64,000 nt of DNA. Source: Paenibacillus agilis (GTDB taxonomy: Bacteria > Bacillota > Bacilli > Paenibacillales > Paenibacillaceae). The position numbers were made by a program, and so were the translations under genes. Position 1 is the stretch's first letter. Each line of letters begins with the position of its first letter. Of the stretch, positions 17,440-26,869 are shown piece by piece. Location: contig NZ_VNJK01000003.1 in assembly GCF_007786455.1 (NCBI RefSeq), forward strand, positions 124,001-188,000, written 5' to 3'. A model generated the notes under the pieces. That model did not search any database, had not been told where the DNA came from, and saw only the letters and a list, made by a program, of their open reading frames with translations.

Positions 17440-17526
17440 TGCGCTATATTACATGGAGAATGCGGAGATACATAGGGCGCTGGCAAAATAAAAAGCGAGG
17501 AAGAAGCGATAAAAAAGGAAGGTGCC

Positions 17527-18249
17527 TTAGGCCCTTCCTTTTCTGTCGTCTCGGCTTACATGCCCAGTTGATTTCATAATTTCAGCAAGCTCTTTTTCGG
17601 TCAAATCACGCCATTGTCCTTTTTTCAGGCTGCCCAGATGAATGTTCATAATACGGATGCGCTTCAGCTTGACGACCTTATAGCCGAACACTTCGCACAT
17701 GCGGCGAATTTGGCGGTTTAAACCTTGTGTTAGTACGATATTGAACATGCGCTCGCCGATTTGGGTGACTTGGCATGGCTTTGTTTTTGTACCTAAAATT
17801 CGAACGCCGCGGGACATACCATCTACGAACGTTTGATTAATAGGCTTATCCACCGTGACAATGTATTCTTTATCATGATCGTTTTCTGCGCGCAAAATTT
17901 TGTTGACGATATCACCGTCATTGGTAAGCAGGATCAATCCTTCAGAATCTTTGTCCAAGCGGCCAATTGGGAAGATGCGCTCTTTGTGATTTACGAAGTC
18001 AACGATATTGCCCTTAACATGATGCTCAGTTGTGCTGGTAATACCAACTGGCTTATTTAAAGCAATGTACACCGTACTTCTTTTATTACCAATTGGCTTT
18101 CCGTCCACACGAACATCATCGCCCGCTTCTACCGTGCTGCCTAATTCCGCTAGCTTGCCATTAATCGTAATGCGCTTTGCATCTACCCATTTGTCAGCTT
18201 CTCGTCTGGAGCAGATGCCTGTCTCACTAATAAATTTATTAATTCTCAT
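17527..18249 (-). CDS. rluF: 23S rRNA pseudouridine synthase RluF
   Basis: A 240-aa RluF/RsuA-type pseudouridine synthase that would convert a uridine of 23S rRNA (U2604 in E. coli) to pseudouridine. An N-terminal S4 RNA-binding domain ([20 protein letters not shown]) precedes the catalytic domain, with Asp99 in [18 protein letters not shown] and the [14 protein letters not shown] motif. Length and order are normal. It is a single gene, divergent from the GntR-ABC operon. Assignment to RluF rather than RluB/RsuA rests on overall resemblance. Confidence 0.88.
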   Translation of the reverse strand: MRINKFISETGICSRREADKWVDAKRITINGKLAELGSTVEAGDDVRVDGKPIGNKRSTVYIALNKPVGITSTTEHHVKGNIVDFVNHKERIFPIGRLDKDSEGLILLTNDGDIVNKILRAENDHDKEYIVTVDKPINQTFVDGMSRGVRILGTKTKPCQVTQIGERMFNIVLTQGLNRQIRRMCEVFGYKVVKLKRIRIMNIHLGSLKKGQWRDLTEKELAEIMKSTGHVSRDDRKGRA

Positions 18250-18440
18250 TGGTAATTCCTTTCTATATCACGGCGAATTCGTATTTACTCATAACGTCAT
18301 AACGAATTCCCTCTATATACAGGTTTGAAAAACGATCATCATTTCAACATGGTCTATTATACTATATTTCTTGCTTGCGAGACGGTTATACATTTAGCTC
18401 CTTATTATACGGACAAGTGCAGCACGGTGGATCATCTAGC

Positions 18441-18470
18441 AATGAGGTGAATTGTGGAATTTACCTCATT
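18441..18470. repeat. Large near-perfect palindrome just before the ABC operon promoter
   Basis: AATGAGGTGAATT and AATTTACCTCATT, separated by 4 nt, are complementary at 12 of 13 positions. The right arm ends on the -35 box of the following promoter. It may be an operator for a second regulator or a hairpin ending upstream transcription, but it has no T run. Confidence 0.55.
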
Positions 18471-18511
18471 GACATGGTTCATTTTACCAAGTATAGTTGA
18501 TTACACAACTA
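18469..18511 (+). promoter_or_regulatory. Promoter and GntR operator of the ABC operon
   Basis: TTGACA at 18469-18474 and TATAGT at 18492-18497 have exact 17-nt spacing. The -10 runs into the dyad TAGTTG-N6-CAACTA at 18494-18511. This is the classic place for autorepression by the YtrA-type GntR protein encoded next. Confidence 0.75.
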
Positions 18512-18539
18512 ATCAACCGACCAAGAGGAGGTGTTTGTA

Positions 18540-18911
18540 GTGGAATTGTTAACCGATGATGGACGTCCTATTTTTATGCAAATAGCAGAGCGTATTGAGG
18601 ATGACATCATCGCAGGTCGATTAACCGAAGAGTCTCCGGTACCTTCTAAGAATCAATTCGCATCCTTTTATCAAATCAACCCGGCGACTGCAGCAAAGGG
18701 CGTCACTTTACTCGTTGAGCGAGGGATTTTGTATAAGAAGCGGGGGATAGGGATGTTTGTAGCGACAGGTGCGCTGGATATACTCATTGAGCAGCGCAAA
18801 GAAAAGTTTTTCGAGCAGTATGTCATAACCTTGTTACGTGAAGCAGAGAAGTTGGGCATTACAGTCGCTCAACTGACAGAGATGCTGGCGAGAGGAGCGA
18901 ATCAGGAATGA
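18540..18911 (+). CDS. GntR family regulator (YtrA subfamily)
   Basis: A short GntR regulator of 123 aa with a winged helix (about 1-75, PIFMQIAERIEDDIIAGRL and VPSKNQFASFYQINPATAAK) and only a small helical tail, the layout of the YtrA group, which regulates ABC transporters. AAGAGGAGG sits 7 nt before GTG 18540. An in-frame GTG at 18531 overlaps the ribosome site and is unlikely. The last codons overlap the ATP-binding gene by 4 nt. It probably binds the dyad on its own promoter and responds to envelope stress or an antibiotic. Confidence 0.88.
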   Translation: MELLTDDGRPIFMQIAERIEDDIIAGRLTEESPVPSKNQFASFYQINPATAAKGVTLLVERGILYKKRGIGMFVATGALDILIEQRKEKFFEQYVITLLREAEKLGITVAQLTEMLARGANQE

Positions 18912-19807
18912 GTGACATCATTGAATTGCAACGATTAACCAAGTCTTACGGGAGTGTAACAGCTATCCGCGACCTTACTCTCCGTTTAGCGCCGAACAAA
19001 ATATATGGACTGCTTGGTAGAAATGGGGCAGGTAAGACGACATTGCTTCATATGCTCACCGCACAGTTGTTTGCTTCAAGTGGAGAAGTGAAGGTATTAG
19101 GGGAAGATCCATTTGAAAATGAATCTGTTTTGCGTCAAATGTGCTTTATCAAGGAAAGCCAGAAGTACCCAGAGACCTATCGTGTTATGGATGTATTAAA
19201 AGTTGCTTCTGTCTTGTTCCCTAACTGGGATGGGGATTATGCGAATATGCTGGTAAATGACTTTGAATTGCCGTTAAAGCGGAATATTCGCAAATTATCA
19301 CGAGGTATGCTTTCTGCGCTAGGTGTTATCGTTGGGCTTGCCAGCCGAGCGCCAATTACGATATTTGATGAACCGTATTTAGGTCTTGATGCTGTAGCTA
19401 GAGGCATATTCTACGATCGATTGCTTGAGGATTATGAGGAGCATCCAAGAACGATTATTTTATCTACGCACCTTATTGATGAAGCGAGCAAAATACTTGA
19501 ACATGTTGTCCTCCTTGAGCAGGGCGATGTTTTGATTAATGAAGATGTCGACCAGCTTAGAGAGAGGGCGTTTACGGTCGTCGGAACAACAGCCAAAGTT
19601 GAAGGCTTCCTAATGGGCAAGAACGTTGTCCATCTTGAGGAATTCGGCGGATTGCTTAAGGCAACCTTGGTGAATAGCAGAGAAGCTGGCGACTGCCGTC
19701 AGCAAGCGCAGGAACTGGAATTAGAAGTTGTCCCATTATCACTGCAACAGCTTATCGTGTATTTGACGAATAAAAAGGATGAGAGAAAGGTAGTTGAATC
19801 GCGATGA
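18908..19807 (+). CDS. ABC transporter ATP-binding protein
   Basis: A 299-aa ABC ATPase with Walker A GRNGAGKTT (37-45), signature LSRGM (130-134) and Walker B TIFDEP (151-156), followed by the D-loop LGLDA and H-loop STH. The altered signature (LSRGM instead of LSGGQ) is usual in the YtrB/bacitracin-type group. The C-terminal 90 residues form the accessory domain seen in two-component ABC exporters. It overlaps genes on both sides by 4 nt, so GntR, ATPase and permease form one coupled operon. Confidence 0.9.
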   Translation: MSDIIELQRLTKSYGSVTAIRDLTLRLAPNKIYGLLGRNGAGKTTLLHMLTAQLFASSGEVKVLGEDPFENESVLRQMCFIKESQKYPETYRVMDVLKVASVLFPNWDGDYANMLVNDFELPLKRNIRKLSRGMLSALGVIVGLASRAPITIFDEPYLGLDAVARGIFYDRLLEDYEEHPRTIILSTHLIDEASKILEHVVLLEQGDVLINEDVDQLRERAFTVVGTTAKVEGFLMGKNVVHLEEFGGLLKATLVNSREAGDCRQQAQELELEVVPLSLQQLIVYLTNKKDERKVVESR

Positions 19808-20469
19808 ATCGAATACAAGGTGTTCTGTCGATATATTTCAGAGACAAATGGATTTGGTTTCTGACTCCGCTTATCATTATAAGTTCTGCCTTAATTCCTA
19901 ACCTCATCATTAGTAGCTTCATCAGTTACTATATATCGCTTGCCTTTATTCTAGTGTCATCCAGCTTGGTCTATATGTTCGTAACAGGAATCGTAAGCGT
20001 ACCACAGACGTTCTCGTTCACGATCAGCATGCAAGTTAGGAGAAAGGATTATTTCTTAGGAACGTCCTTCATGGCCGCTATGATCTCAGCGGGCCTTACA
20101 TTGTTTTCTCTTATTCTCATCATTTTGGAACGTAGGGGGTCCGATCGATGGGGGCTCCAATTCGTGGATGGGGTCAATATACCCGAACTGTTTGGAATTT
20201 TGTTTGTGTTATTCATGCTATTTTTCTATATCGGATTTATCATTTCGAGTGCATTTCAGCGCTACAAAGCCAAAGGGCTGCTAACTGTGCTGACGATCTT
20301 AATTCTACCTCCTTGCTTGTTTATGCTGTCGCTCGTATATGAAGATGGGCACGGGTTGTATATGTGGCTAACTTCCATTTCACTTGCTGAAATTTCGCTA
20401 TGGTCGATTCCACTGACTGCCGTTTGCGGATTCCTATCCTATCGTTTGCTGCGAAGAGCTTCAGTTTAA
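19804..20469 (+). CDS. ABC transporter permease, six spans
   Basis: A 221-aa membrane protein with six hydrophobic segments and little else, matching the size of YtrC/D-like permeases. The start overlaps the ATPase stop. It is the likely membrane partner of that ATPase. The substrate is unknown. In this family, candidates are peptide antibiotics or cell-wall precursors. A hairpin terminator at 20536-20572 ends the operon. Confidence 0.82.
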   Translation: MNRIQGVLSIYFRDKWIWFLTPLIIISSALIPNLIISSFISYYISLAFILVSSSLVYMFVTGIVSVPQTFSFTISMQVRRKDYFLGTSFMAAMISAGLTLFSLILIILERRGSDRWGLQFVDGVNIPELFGILFVLFMLFFYIGFIISSAFQRYKAKGLLTVLTILILPPCLFMLSLVYEDGHGLYMWLTSISLAEISLWSIPLTAVCGFLSYRLLRRASV

Positions 20470-20535
20470 TGCCTTGCTACTTTGTTACTTCTTCGTTACC
20501 TCCTAGTCCAGTCAAACTTTCAAAGTAAAACAGCG

Positions 20536-20572
20536 AAAAACCTTCGCTCCACGATGCTGGGGGAAGGTTTTA
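20536..20572 (+). terminator. Terminator of the GntR-ABC operon
   Basis: AAAAACCTTC pairs with GGAAGGTTTT, with C/G pairs next to the loop and a T run. Confidence 0.78.
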
Positions 20573-20615
20573 TGCGTTTATATCATGTTGATAGCGATTA
20601 GCTCCATTCATTTAA

Positions 20616-21452
20616 TTATATCTCTTCCTCACCTACAAAATACCGTAAGCTATCCAGAAATGAGAGCAGCTCCTTATGGAACTTCTCGCGTTCATCATAG
20701 AAACTACCATGACCAGAATGCTCAAATGGGACAAGAAGGGAGCCTTTGATGCCTTCATTCATCGCAATAGCAAGCGGGTAAGGGGCGACTTTGTCCAGCT
20801 TGCCATGGAAAATAGCTGTAGGGACATGAATCTTAGCAAGATCGGCGCGCAGATCCTCGTCTCTTAGTGACTTTAATGTCTCATAGGTTGCATGGGAGTC
20901 TGCTTCTAGTCCGAGCAGTTGGAACCAATTGCGGAAGCTGTCGCTAATCGACTGGGCAAAAAAGATGTTTCCGAAATCGGTGAGCAGCTGCGGGCGATCC
21001 TTATCATTCTGCTCCAACAAGGCATCGATCTCCGCTTTGGTAAAGCCATAGGGGAAGCCTGGCCTTTGCGTAAAGGCGGGGGCTGCAGCATCGACAAGTA
21101 TGAGCTGCGATACTCTTTTCCCTGCGTGACGCGCCATGTAGCGAATCGCGATGGCTCCTCCCATGGAGAAGCCGATAAGCCGTACATTTTTCAAGCGAAG
21201 GGTTTCTAACACTTCATGAATATCATCAGCCATCCGATCATAGGAATAGCCTTGCCATGGCCGATCAGATTTGCCAAACCCCCGCAGATCAATGCTAATC
21301 GTGCGATAGCCGTACTTCGGCAGTTGAGAAGTTTGATACTCGAACATATTGTGATTGACGGGCCAGCCATGAATGAGGACGACTGGCTTGCCAGATCCAA
21401 CGTCTTCTACATACACATTCACACCTTTTTCAACCGTCACGTAATATCCCAT
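20616..21452 (-). CDS. Alpha/beta hydrolase (haloperoxidase/esterase-like)
   Basis: A 278-aa alpha/beta hydrolase with the complete triad: S96 in GFSMGG, D220 in HGKLDKVAPY and H248 in EHSGHGSF. The oxyanion motif HGWPVNHNMF and the strand DLRGFGKSDRP place it with cofactor-free haloperoxidases and related esterases. There is no signal peptide. GAGGGAG precedes ATG 21452. It is monocistronic. The physiological substrate cannot be read from sequence. Confidence 0.87.
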   Translation of the reverse strand: MGYYVTVEKGVNVYVEDVGSGKPVVLIHGWPVNHNMFEYQTSQLPKYGYRTISIDLRGFGKSDRPWQGYSYDRMADDIHEVLETLRLKNVRLIGFSMGGAIAIRYMARHAGKRVSQLILVDAAAPAFTQRPGFPYGFTKAEIDALLEQNDKDRPQLLTDFGNIFFAQSISDSFRNWFQLLGLEADSHATYETLKSLRDEDLRADLAKIHVPTAIFHGKLDKVAPYPLAIAMNEGIKGSLLVPFEHSGHGSFYDEREKFHKELLSFLDSLRYFVGEEEI

Positions 21453-21539
21453 TTTGCATCACTCCCTCGATAACCGATCTGTTAATACCTTATCTTTTCA
21501 GCTTATGAGGGAGGAGGATCTGAATATGCTTTAGGCATT

Positions 21540-24227
21540 TTACCTCAAGTTAAGCCATTCTTGCGACTCCGCTGCAGCACAAGGCAATGAAAATGTGAAG
21601 GTTGAACCAGCTCCGACCTCGCTGGATACGGTAATCATACCGCCCATTAACTCTACAAGTTTTTTGCAAATGGCAAGCCCTAGACCCGTTCCTCCGTATT
21701 TGCGATTAATTGCAGGGTGTAGTTGGGTAAAGGATTGGAACAGCAAATGCTGCTTGTCCATATCGATGCCGATGCCTGTATCCTGTATGGAGCAAATAAG
21801 CAGCATATCCTGATCGTCAGCACCTCTGGCCATTTCAAGGGTGATGCTAATGCTTCCTGATTCGGTGAACTTGATTGCATTGCTGGTCAGGTTGAGCAGC
21901 ACTTGCCTAATCCGTGAAGCATCTCCCAAGAAGAGCGGGAAATCATTCGCGATGGAGTACGTTAAGGCAAGCTGTTTCTCTGCTGCTTTGGCACGGAATA
22001 GATCCATGATCGTATCGATAACGGATTGCATATCTACCGGTTCGTGGTGAAGATCCATCTTGCCTGCTTCTATTTTGCTGAAATCAAGTATCTCGTTAAG
22101 AAGATGAAGCAGGTTGTCGCTGCTCTGCTTTACGATCTCGGTATACATCTGCTGTTCCTCGGTCAAATGGGTATCACTTAGTAAATTGATCATGCCGATA
22201 ATTCCGTTCATCGGGGTGCGCAGTTCATGACTGACGACGGCTAAAAATTCAGACTTGGCACGATCTGCTTGCTCGGCAGCTTCCTTTGCCTTGAGGAGCT
22301 CTTTCGCATTCGTAACATCGTGAAACGTCACGACAGCACCTTTGCGTTCTCCTTTGTCAAAGATCGGTGTAACTTGATAGCTGGCTAGGAAGCTGGTGCC
22401 ATCCTTACGCCAGAAGACAGCTTCAGTGGCCTGCAGCGATATTCCTTTATGAAGTGCTGACTGGATCGGCGTCTCATTAACAGGATAGTAGCAGTTATCC
22501 GATCCTATTTGCTCGATCCATCCAAGATGATCACCTCCGCACCATTCCTCTTGGGTGAAGCCAAGCATAGCTGCGCCAGAGGGATTAATAAACATAGAGC
22601 GGCCATCGAGGTCGAGTCCAAATATACCTTCTGTGACAGAGTTGAGAATCAGCGAATGCTCATTGCTCAACTTCTCAATTTGCTCAATATAACGCATCCT
22701 TTCTGTAATATCGGTCGTAATGCCGTACACGCCGACAATCCGATTATCTAAAATAATCGGAACATTAATGACGTTGACATCAATGCGGTGGCCATCACGA
22801 TGCTTGAGCCCAATCTCATACATTTGCGGCAGTCCTTGCTTGGCGAGATTGAAGTGATACGATGTTTTTTCTAAATCATTCGGATCAACAAGCGGACCAA
22901 AATGACACTCGATCAGTTCCTGCTGCGTATACCCCGTCAACATTTCTTGTCCATGATTCGCACTTAACAAATTGCCTTCCAAGTCAAGTGAAGCAATACC
23001 TGAAGGATTGTATTCAAACAAGGACTTGTACTCTTGAAGTCGGAGGTCTAGTCGCTTGCGTTCCGTAATATCTCGAGAAATGGCTATTAATTCTTGTACC
23101 TGTCCGTTCTCATCGTAGATGCATTGGCTCGTTGTCTCGAACCACATGTATGTCCCATCATGACGACGGAAGCGGAAGGAAACAGGCTCAGATTCTTGCC
23201 CCTGCATGATGTCAGATAAATACGTGCGGAGTGCATCTGCATCATGAGGATGAACATAACTAGTACCTGTTGTACCTATCATCTCTTCTGGCTCATAGCC
23301 TAGCATGCGGCGACATATTGGCGAAGCATAAAGAAACGTTGCTTCATCATCAGGTGCATGACGGGAAATAAAATCGAGTGCATATTCCGATATGCGTCTA
23401 TAGTTCTTCTCGCTTTCTTGCAAACGCTGCTCTGTTCGCACCCGTGCTGTTATATCTTGAACCATCCCAATGAGCTGAATCGGCTTGCCGTGTTCATCCT
23501 TAAGAACTTCCCATTGAGCTCGAACCGTCTTTCTAACTTGTCCAGGAAGATTAATGCGATGGACAACATCACCGGATTTACCGTGAACAATTGCCTCGTG
23601 GATACAATGTTCGATATGGGCATAATCGTCAGGATGAACGAACTGAGAAAAGGGAATTTCATTGAGATAGGTTGGTTGAAGCACATGATCAAAAATAAGA
23701 CGGGCTTCCTGTGAAAAGTGCAGGCGAGCATTGGTCAAATCCCAGTACCAAGAGCCCATATTGGCGATGCGAAAAGCTTGGGACATAGACTGGTATAAGC
23801 AATCATGGTCCGCATCTGTTGATTTCTCAGATTCCAGATGCGTTTTATGTGTACTACTATCAACGGCCTCTTGAACAAGGTACATAGGCAAGCCCGATTC
23901 AGGATTGGAAAATATCGAAACTGTTACAGATGCCCATACTTCATGCCCAGCCTTGTGTAGATAGCGCTTCTGAATCATATACTTCTTATCCACAGAATTT
24001 TGAATCTGCACTAGTATATGCTCTACATCGCATTGGTCTTGATCATCAGGATGCGTTAATGCCTTATCGGTTGCATTCATTATTTCCGTTGGCGTATAGC
24101 CAAGCATATCGCTGTACGCAGGATTGATGCTTATCCATGTCCCATTGGTAGGAGATAAGAGTGCGAGACCGTTCGAAGCTTGATTAAACATATAAGCAAA
24201 TACTGCACTGTCAATTTGACCTGTCAT
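21540..24227 (-). CDS. Cytosolic multi-PAS sensor histidine kinase
   Basis: An 895-aa kinase with five PAS/PAC units (about 5-130, 150-270, 275-395, 400-520 and 525-645), each with the N-P-A/HPDD or GY/LGY signatures, then a HisKA domain (phospho-acceptor in SHELRTPMNGIIG, residue 667) and an HATPase domain (N box LTSNAIKFT, G1 DTGIGI, G2 GGTGLGLAI). It has no membrane span and no receiver domain, and no response regulator gene is adjacent. It is probably an orphan kinase that feeds another pathway such as sporulation control, but this is inference. Confidence 0.9.
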   Translation of the reverse strand: MTGQIDSAVFAYMFNQASNGLALLSPTNGTWISINPAYSDMLGYTPTEIMNATDKALTHPDDQDQCDVEHILVQIQNSVDKKYMIQKRYLHKAGHEVWASVTVSIFSNPESGLPMYLVQEAVDSSTHKTHLESEKSTDADHDCLYQSMSQAFRIANMGSWYWDLTNARLHFSQEARLIFDHVLQPTYLNEIPFSQFVHPDDYAHIEHCIHEAIVHGKSGDVVHRINLPGQVRKTVRAQWEVLKDEHGKPIQLIGMVQDITARVRTEQRLQESEKNYRRISEYALDFISRHAPDDEATFLYASPICRRMLGYEPEEMIGTTGTSYVHPHDADALRTYLSDIMQGQESEPVSFRFRRHDGTYMWFETTSQCIYDENGQVQELIAISRDITERKRLDLRLQEYKSLFEYNPSGIASLDLEGNLLSANHGQEMLTGYTQQELIECHFGPLVDPNDLEKTSYHFNLAKQGLPQMYEIGLKHRDGHRIDVNVINVPIILDNRIVGVYGITTDITERMRYIEQIEKLSNEHSLILNSVTEGIFGLDLDGRSMFINPSGAAMLGFTQEEWCGGDHLGWIEQIGSDNCYYPVNETPIQSALHKGISLQATEAVFWRKDGTSFLASYQVTPIFDKGERKGAVVTFHDVTNAKELLKAKEAAEQADRAKSEFLAVVSHELRTPMNGIIGMINLLSDTHLTEEQQMYTEIVKQSSDNLLHLLNEILDFSKIEAGKMDLHHEPVDMQSVIDTIMDLFRAKAAEKQLALTYSIANDFPLFLGDASRIRQVLLNLTSNAIKFTESGSISITLEMARGADDQDMLLICSIQDTGIGIDMDKQHLLFQSFTQLHPAINRKYGGTGLGLAICKKLVELMGGMITVSSEVGAGSTFTFSLPCAAAESQEWLNLR

Positions 24228-24452
24228 GATTGAGCTGCCTCACTTTAAAAGTTGAATAGGTATAGACTGTTCATTTACGTGAATATGGGTCCGTCCGATT
24301 GTTTCATTTCATGAAAATGAAGTCGATACGTATTACTTAACACCATTTGCTTCATTTGTATCAGCCGAAACAAAATAGATGAAATAAGAGCTGTAGAAAA
24401 AGGACCACCTTTGAAGCATTCATGCTCCATAAGCGGTCCTGCTATGTAGTCG

Positions 24453-25457
24453 CTAAGTTGTTTCGGGGTCAAGGTTCCATTGAATGAGCAGGCCAGCATA
24501 CGTTAAGCCGCCGCCGAATCCGAATAGGATGAGATGATCCCCGTTCTGTAGCTTACCCTGCTCAAGACCAACTTGAATCGCAAGCGGGATCGAAGCTGTA
24601 GAGGTATTCCCGTAATATTCGATGCTTGAGAGAAAGCGATCGATCGGAACGTCGATGCGCTCGCTGATTGACTCTAATATACGTTGGTTGGCGCTGTGAG
24701 GGACAATCCAGTTGATATTTTTCAAAGAAAAATCCGCCTGTTGGACAAGTTCTTGAATGCCCTCTGACACGGTCGTCGTTGCCCAGCGATATACTTCGCG
24801 TCCATTTTGCCACATCTTATTTGGGCTGTTCATAGGCTGTCCATCGATCGTCTGAGACAATCCTGATAAATAGACATGCTTGCCGCCTTCGCCCTTTGTT
24901 CCTTGAACGGCACCGATAAAGCTAGGGTTTTGAGCATCACGCTCTACTAGAGCTGCACCAGCTCCATCCCCGAATAAGATGCAAGTTGCGCGATCTGTAT
25001 AATCCGTAATCTTTGTTAGCGTCTCTGCTCCAATTACCAGCACTTTATTGTGAAGTCCTGATGTAATTAAGGAGTTAGCCAGGTGTAGACCATAAGCAAA
25101 TCCAGCACAAACTGCATTAATATCTAATGTGCCGCAGCGTGAAATGCCGAAATGAGCTTGTACACGAGCTGCTACACTTGGAAAGCCATAGTCAGGTGTT
25201 ATCGTACATACGAGAATAAAGTCAACGTCATCAATTTGTTTTTGAAAACGATCGATTAGGTTTTGAACCGCACGAATGCTGAGGTCGCTTGTATATTGAT
25301 GCTCATCAGACTTTCGTCTCTCCACAATTCCCGTTCGTTGTACAATCCATTCATGTGAAGTATCGACCAGTTGTTCCATGTCAGCATTCGTTAATCTTTG
25401 TTCAGGAACGTAGTAGCCTAGAGAAGTAATTCTAGCTTGGGATATGAGTTTCGCCAT
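24453..25457 (-). CDS. fabH: 3-oxoacyl-ACP synthase III
   Basis: A 334-aa beta-ketoacyl-ACP synthase III, which condenses an acyl-CoA primer with malonyl-ACP to start fatty acid synthesis. The triad is complete: Cys117 in NAVCAGFAYG, His254 in VPHSANQRI and Asn284 in YYGNTSTASIP. The C-terminal FGGGLTYAG loop is also present. It stands alone, with no other fab gene nearby, so it is probably a second FabH (FabHB-like) or a specialised one. The start at ATG 25457 has AAAGGAAG upstream. Confidence 0.9.
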   Translation of the reverse strand: MAKLISQARITSLGYYVPEQRLTNADMEQLVDTSHEWIVQRTGIVERRKSDEHQYTSDLSIRAVQNLIDRFQKQIDDVDFILVCTITPDYGFPSVAARVQAHFGISRCGTLDINAVCAGFAYGLHLANSLITSGLHNKVLVIGAETLTKITDYTDRATCILFGDGAGAALVERDAQNPSFIGAVQGTKGEGGKHVYLSGLSQTIDGQPMNSPNKMWQNGREVYRWATTTVSEGIQELVQQADFSLKNINWIVPHSANQRILESISERIDVPIDRFLSSIEYYGNTSTASIPLAIQVGLEQGKLQNGDHLILFGFGGGLTYAGLLIQWNLDPETT

Positions 25458-25890
25458 ATTCGTACTTCCTTTCTCTGCCTCATTAAGAATGGAATGGTGC
25501 CTCTATTAAATAAGATTGTGTGTAGATAAGAGATGTATATTTGCTTTTGTTATGCAGCCGTTAATAATCATAACCTTTATATGGAAGATTGGGCAAGCGG
25601 ATACGAGTGTAGCTTTATATACCTCTACCTCAACTATTTTCGCTCGCTTGTTGAATAAGAGAAAGATGATTCTTGATAATTTACTTTCAAAAGTTGGATG
25701 ACCTAGTTGACCTTTACGCAGCGTCAATGTTTAGAATGAAGACATCGCTAGCGAATAGTATGGACAGCAAGTCACAATAGGCGGCAGCAGAAGCGGTAGT
25801 TTATAAGTGCATCTATTTGCATCTACTCGTACTTTCGGTAAGATAAAGGGATAGAATATGCAGTCATATGCAGACATTTAAGGAGGTACT
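25458..25890. other. Gap between fabH and the TrmB-like regulator
   Basis: These 433 bases separate divergent genes. Short open frames exist on both strands, but none has a ribosome site, codon pattern or family resemblance. No clear FapR or cre box was seen. Confidence 0.4.
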
Positions 25891-26655
25891 ATGCTGCAAC
25901 GATTCGGTTATTCCCAATATGAAAGTAAAGTGTACGAGACGTTAGCTACTAGTGAGCAAGCGATGGATGCAACGACAATCGTTAAGTATTCAGGCGTACC
26001 AAAGGCAAAAATATATGAAGTGCTGAGCCGCTTAGCAGAGAAAGGAATTATACTCGACGCAATTTCAGGCAAGAAACGTACGTATGCTGCGCTACCCATT
26101 CAAGTGGTGATAGATAAGCTGACGCGTGAATTCGAGCAGGATATTACGGAGTTGAGAACAAGCGTCGTGCGTAGAAATTATGGCGATGATCAAGTATGGA
26201 GCCTAAAGTCTCAAAGTTCGATAGCCGCTTACTGTAAAGAAATGATTGCTGGGGCACAGCAGTCGATCGTCGTGTCGATGTGGGCCGATGAGTTTGCTGG
26301 CTATGCAGACAATTTGGAGCTAAAGGAGCAAGAAGGGGTTCAAGTCGAGGCGCTGGTCATTGGTACGGATTCTGTCAATGTAAAATTGTCCAAGCTGCAT
26401 TTCCTTACTCCTGCTGAAGGAACAGCGCATATGGAGCGGTTCACCCTTGTCGTTATTGATGGCAAGCAGGTATTGTGTGCAGGCATGGAGGATGGAAGCT
26501 GGCAGGCGATTCGGACTCAGGCTCAGCCGTTCGTGAAGTTCTTTACGGAGTTCTTCTATCATGATGTAGCTCTTGCAAAAATATCGCTCAAATATGTAGA
26601 CGAGCTTTTGCAGGATGATGAAATGCGCTCCCTGCTAATGCGACTGCGCTATTAA
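25891..26655 (+). CDS. TrmB family transcriptional regulator
   Basis: A 254-aa TrmB-type regulator. The N-terminal winged helix (about 1-75, LQRFGYSQYESKVYETLA and KYSGVPKAKIYEVLSRLAEKG) matches the TrmB family, whose archaeal members sense sugars. The C-terminal part (about 110-220) resembles the phospholipase-D-like TrmB effector domain with EFEQDITELR and SIVVSMWADEF. AAGGAGG lies 7 nt before the ATG. No sugar transporter is adjacent, so the ligand and targets are unknown. Confidence 0.85.
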   Translation: MLQRFGYSQYESKVYETLATSEQAMDATTIVKYSGVPKAKIYEVLSRLAEKGIILDAISGKKRTYAALPIQVVIDKLTREFEQDITELRTSVVRRNYGDDQVWSLKSQSSIAAYCKEMIAGAQQSIVVSMWADEFAGYADNLELKEQEGVQVEALVIGTDSVNVKLSKLHFLTPAEGTAHMERFTLVVIDGKQVLCAGMEDGSWQAIRTQAQPFVKFFTEFFYHDVALAKISLKYVDELLQDDEMRSLLMRLRY

Positions 26656-26714
26656 TTAGGTTAGAAGTGATTAATACTGCGGTGGGAGTTACTCGGCTAT
26701 GGTATCGGTAAATG

Positions 26715-26769
26715 AAAAACAGGTCTCACTATTCATATTAGTTGATGTGAATAGGGGACCTGTTTTTAT
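26715..26769 (+). terminator. Terminator of the TrmB-like gene
   Basis: AAACAGGTC...CTATTCATAT pairs with ATGTGAATAG...GGACCTGTTT in a long stem followed by T. Confidence 0.8.
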
Positions 26770-26869
26770 TAAAAGGAATGCTTTATGCGATTGTGATACA
26801 AAGGATTCATGTAGTTTATGTGCTCCATGTTATTTAATGATGGTTTGAGCAAATGTGATCCTGTACATT

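Noticed and set aside
25506-25727. Overlapping short frames on both strands between fabH and the TrmB gene
   Set aside because: No ribosome site or recognisable product. They occur in an AT-rich gap.
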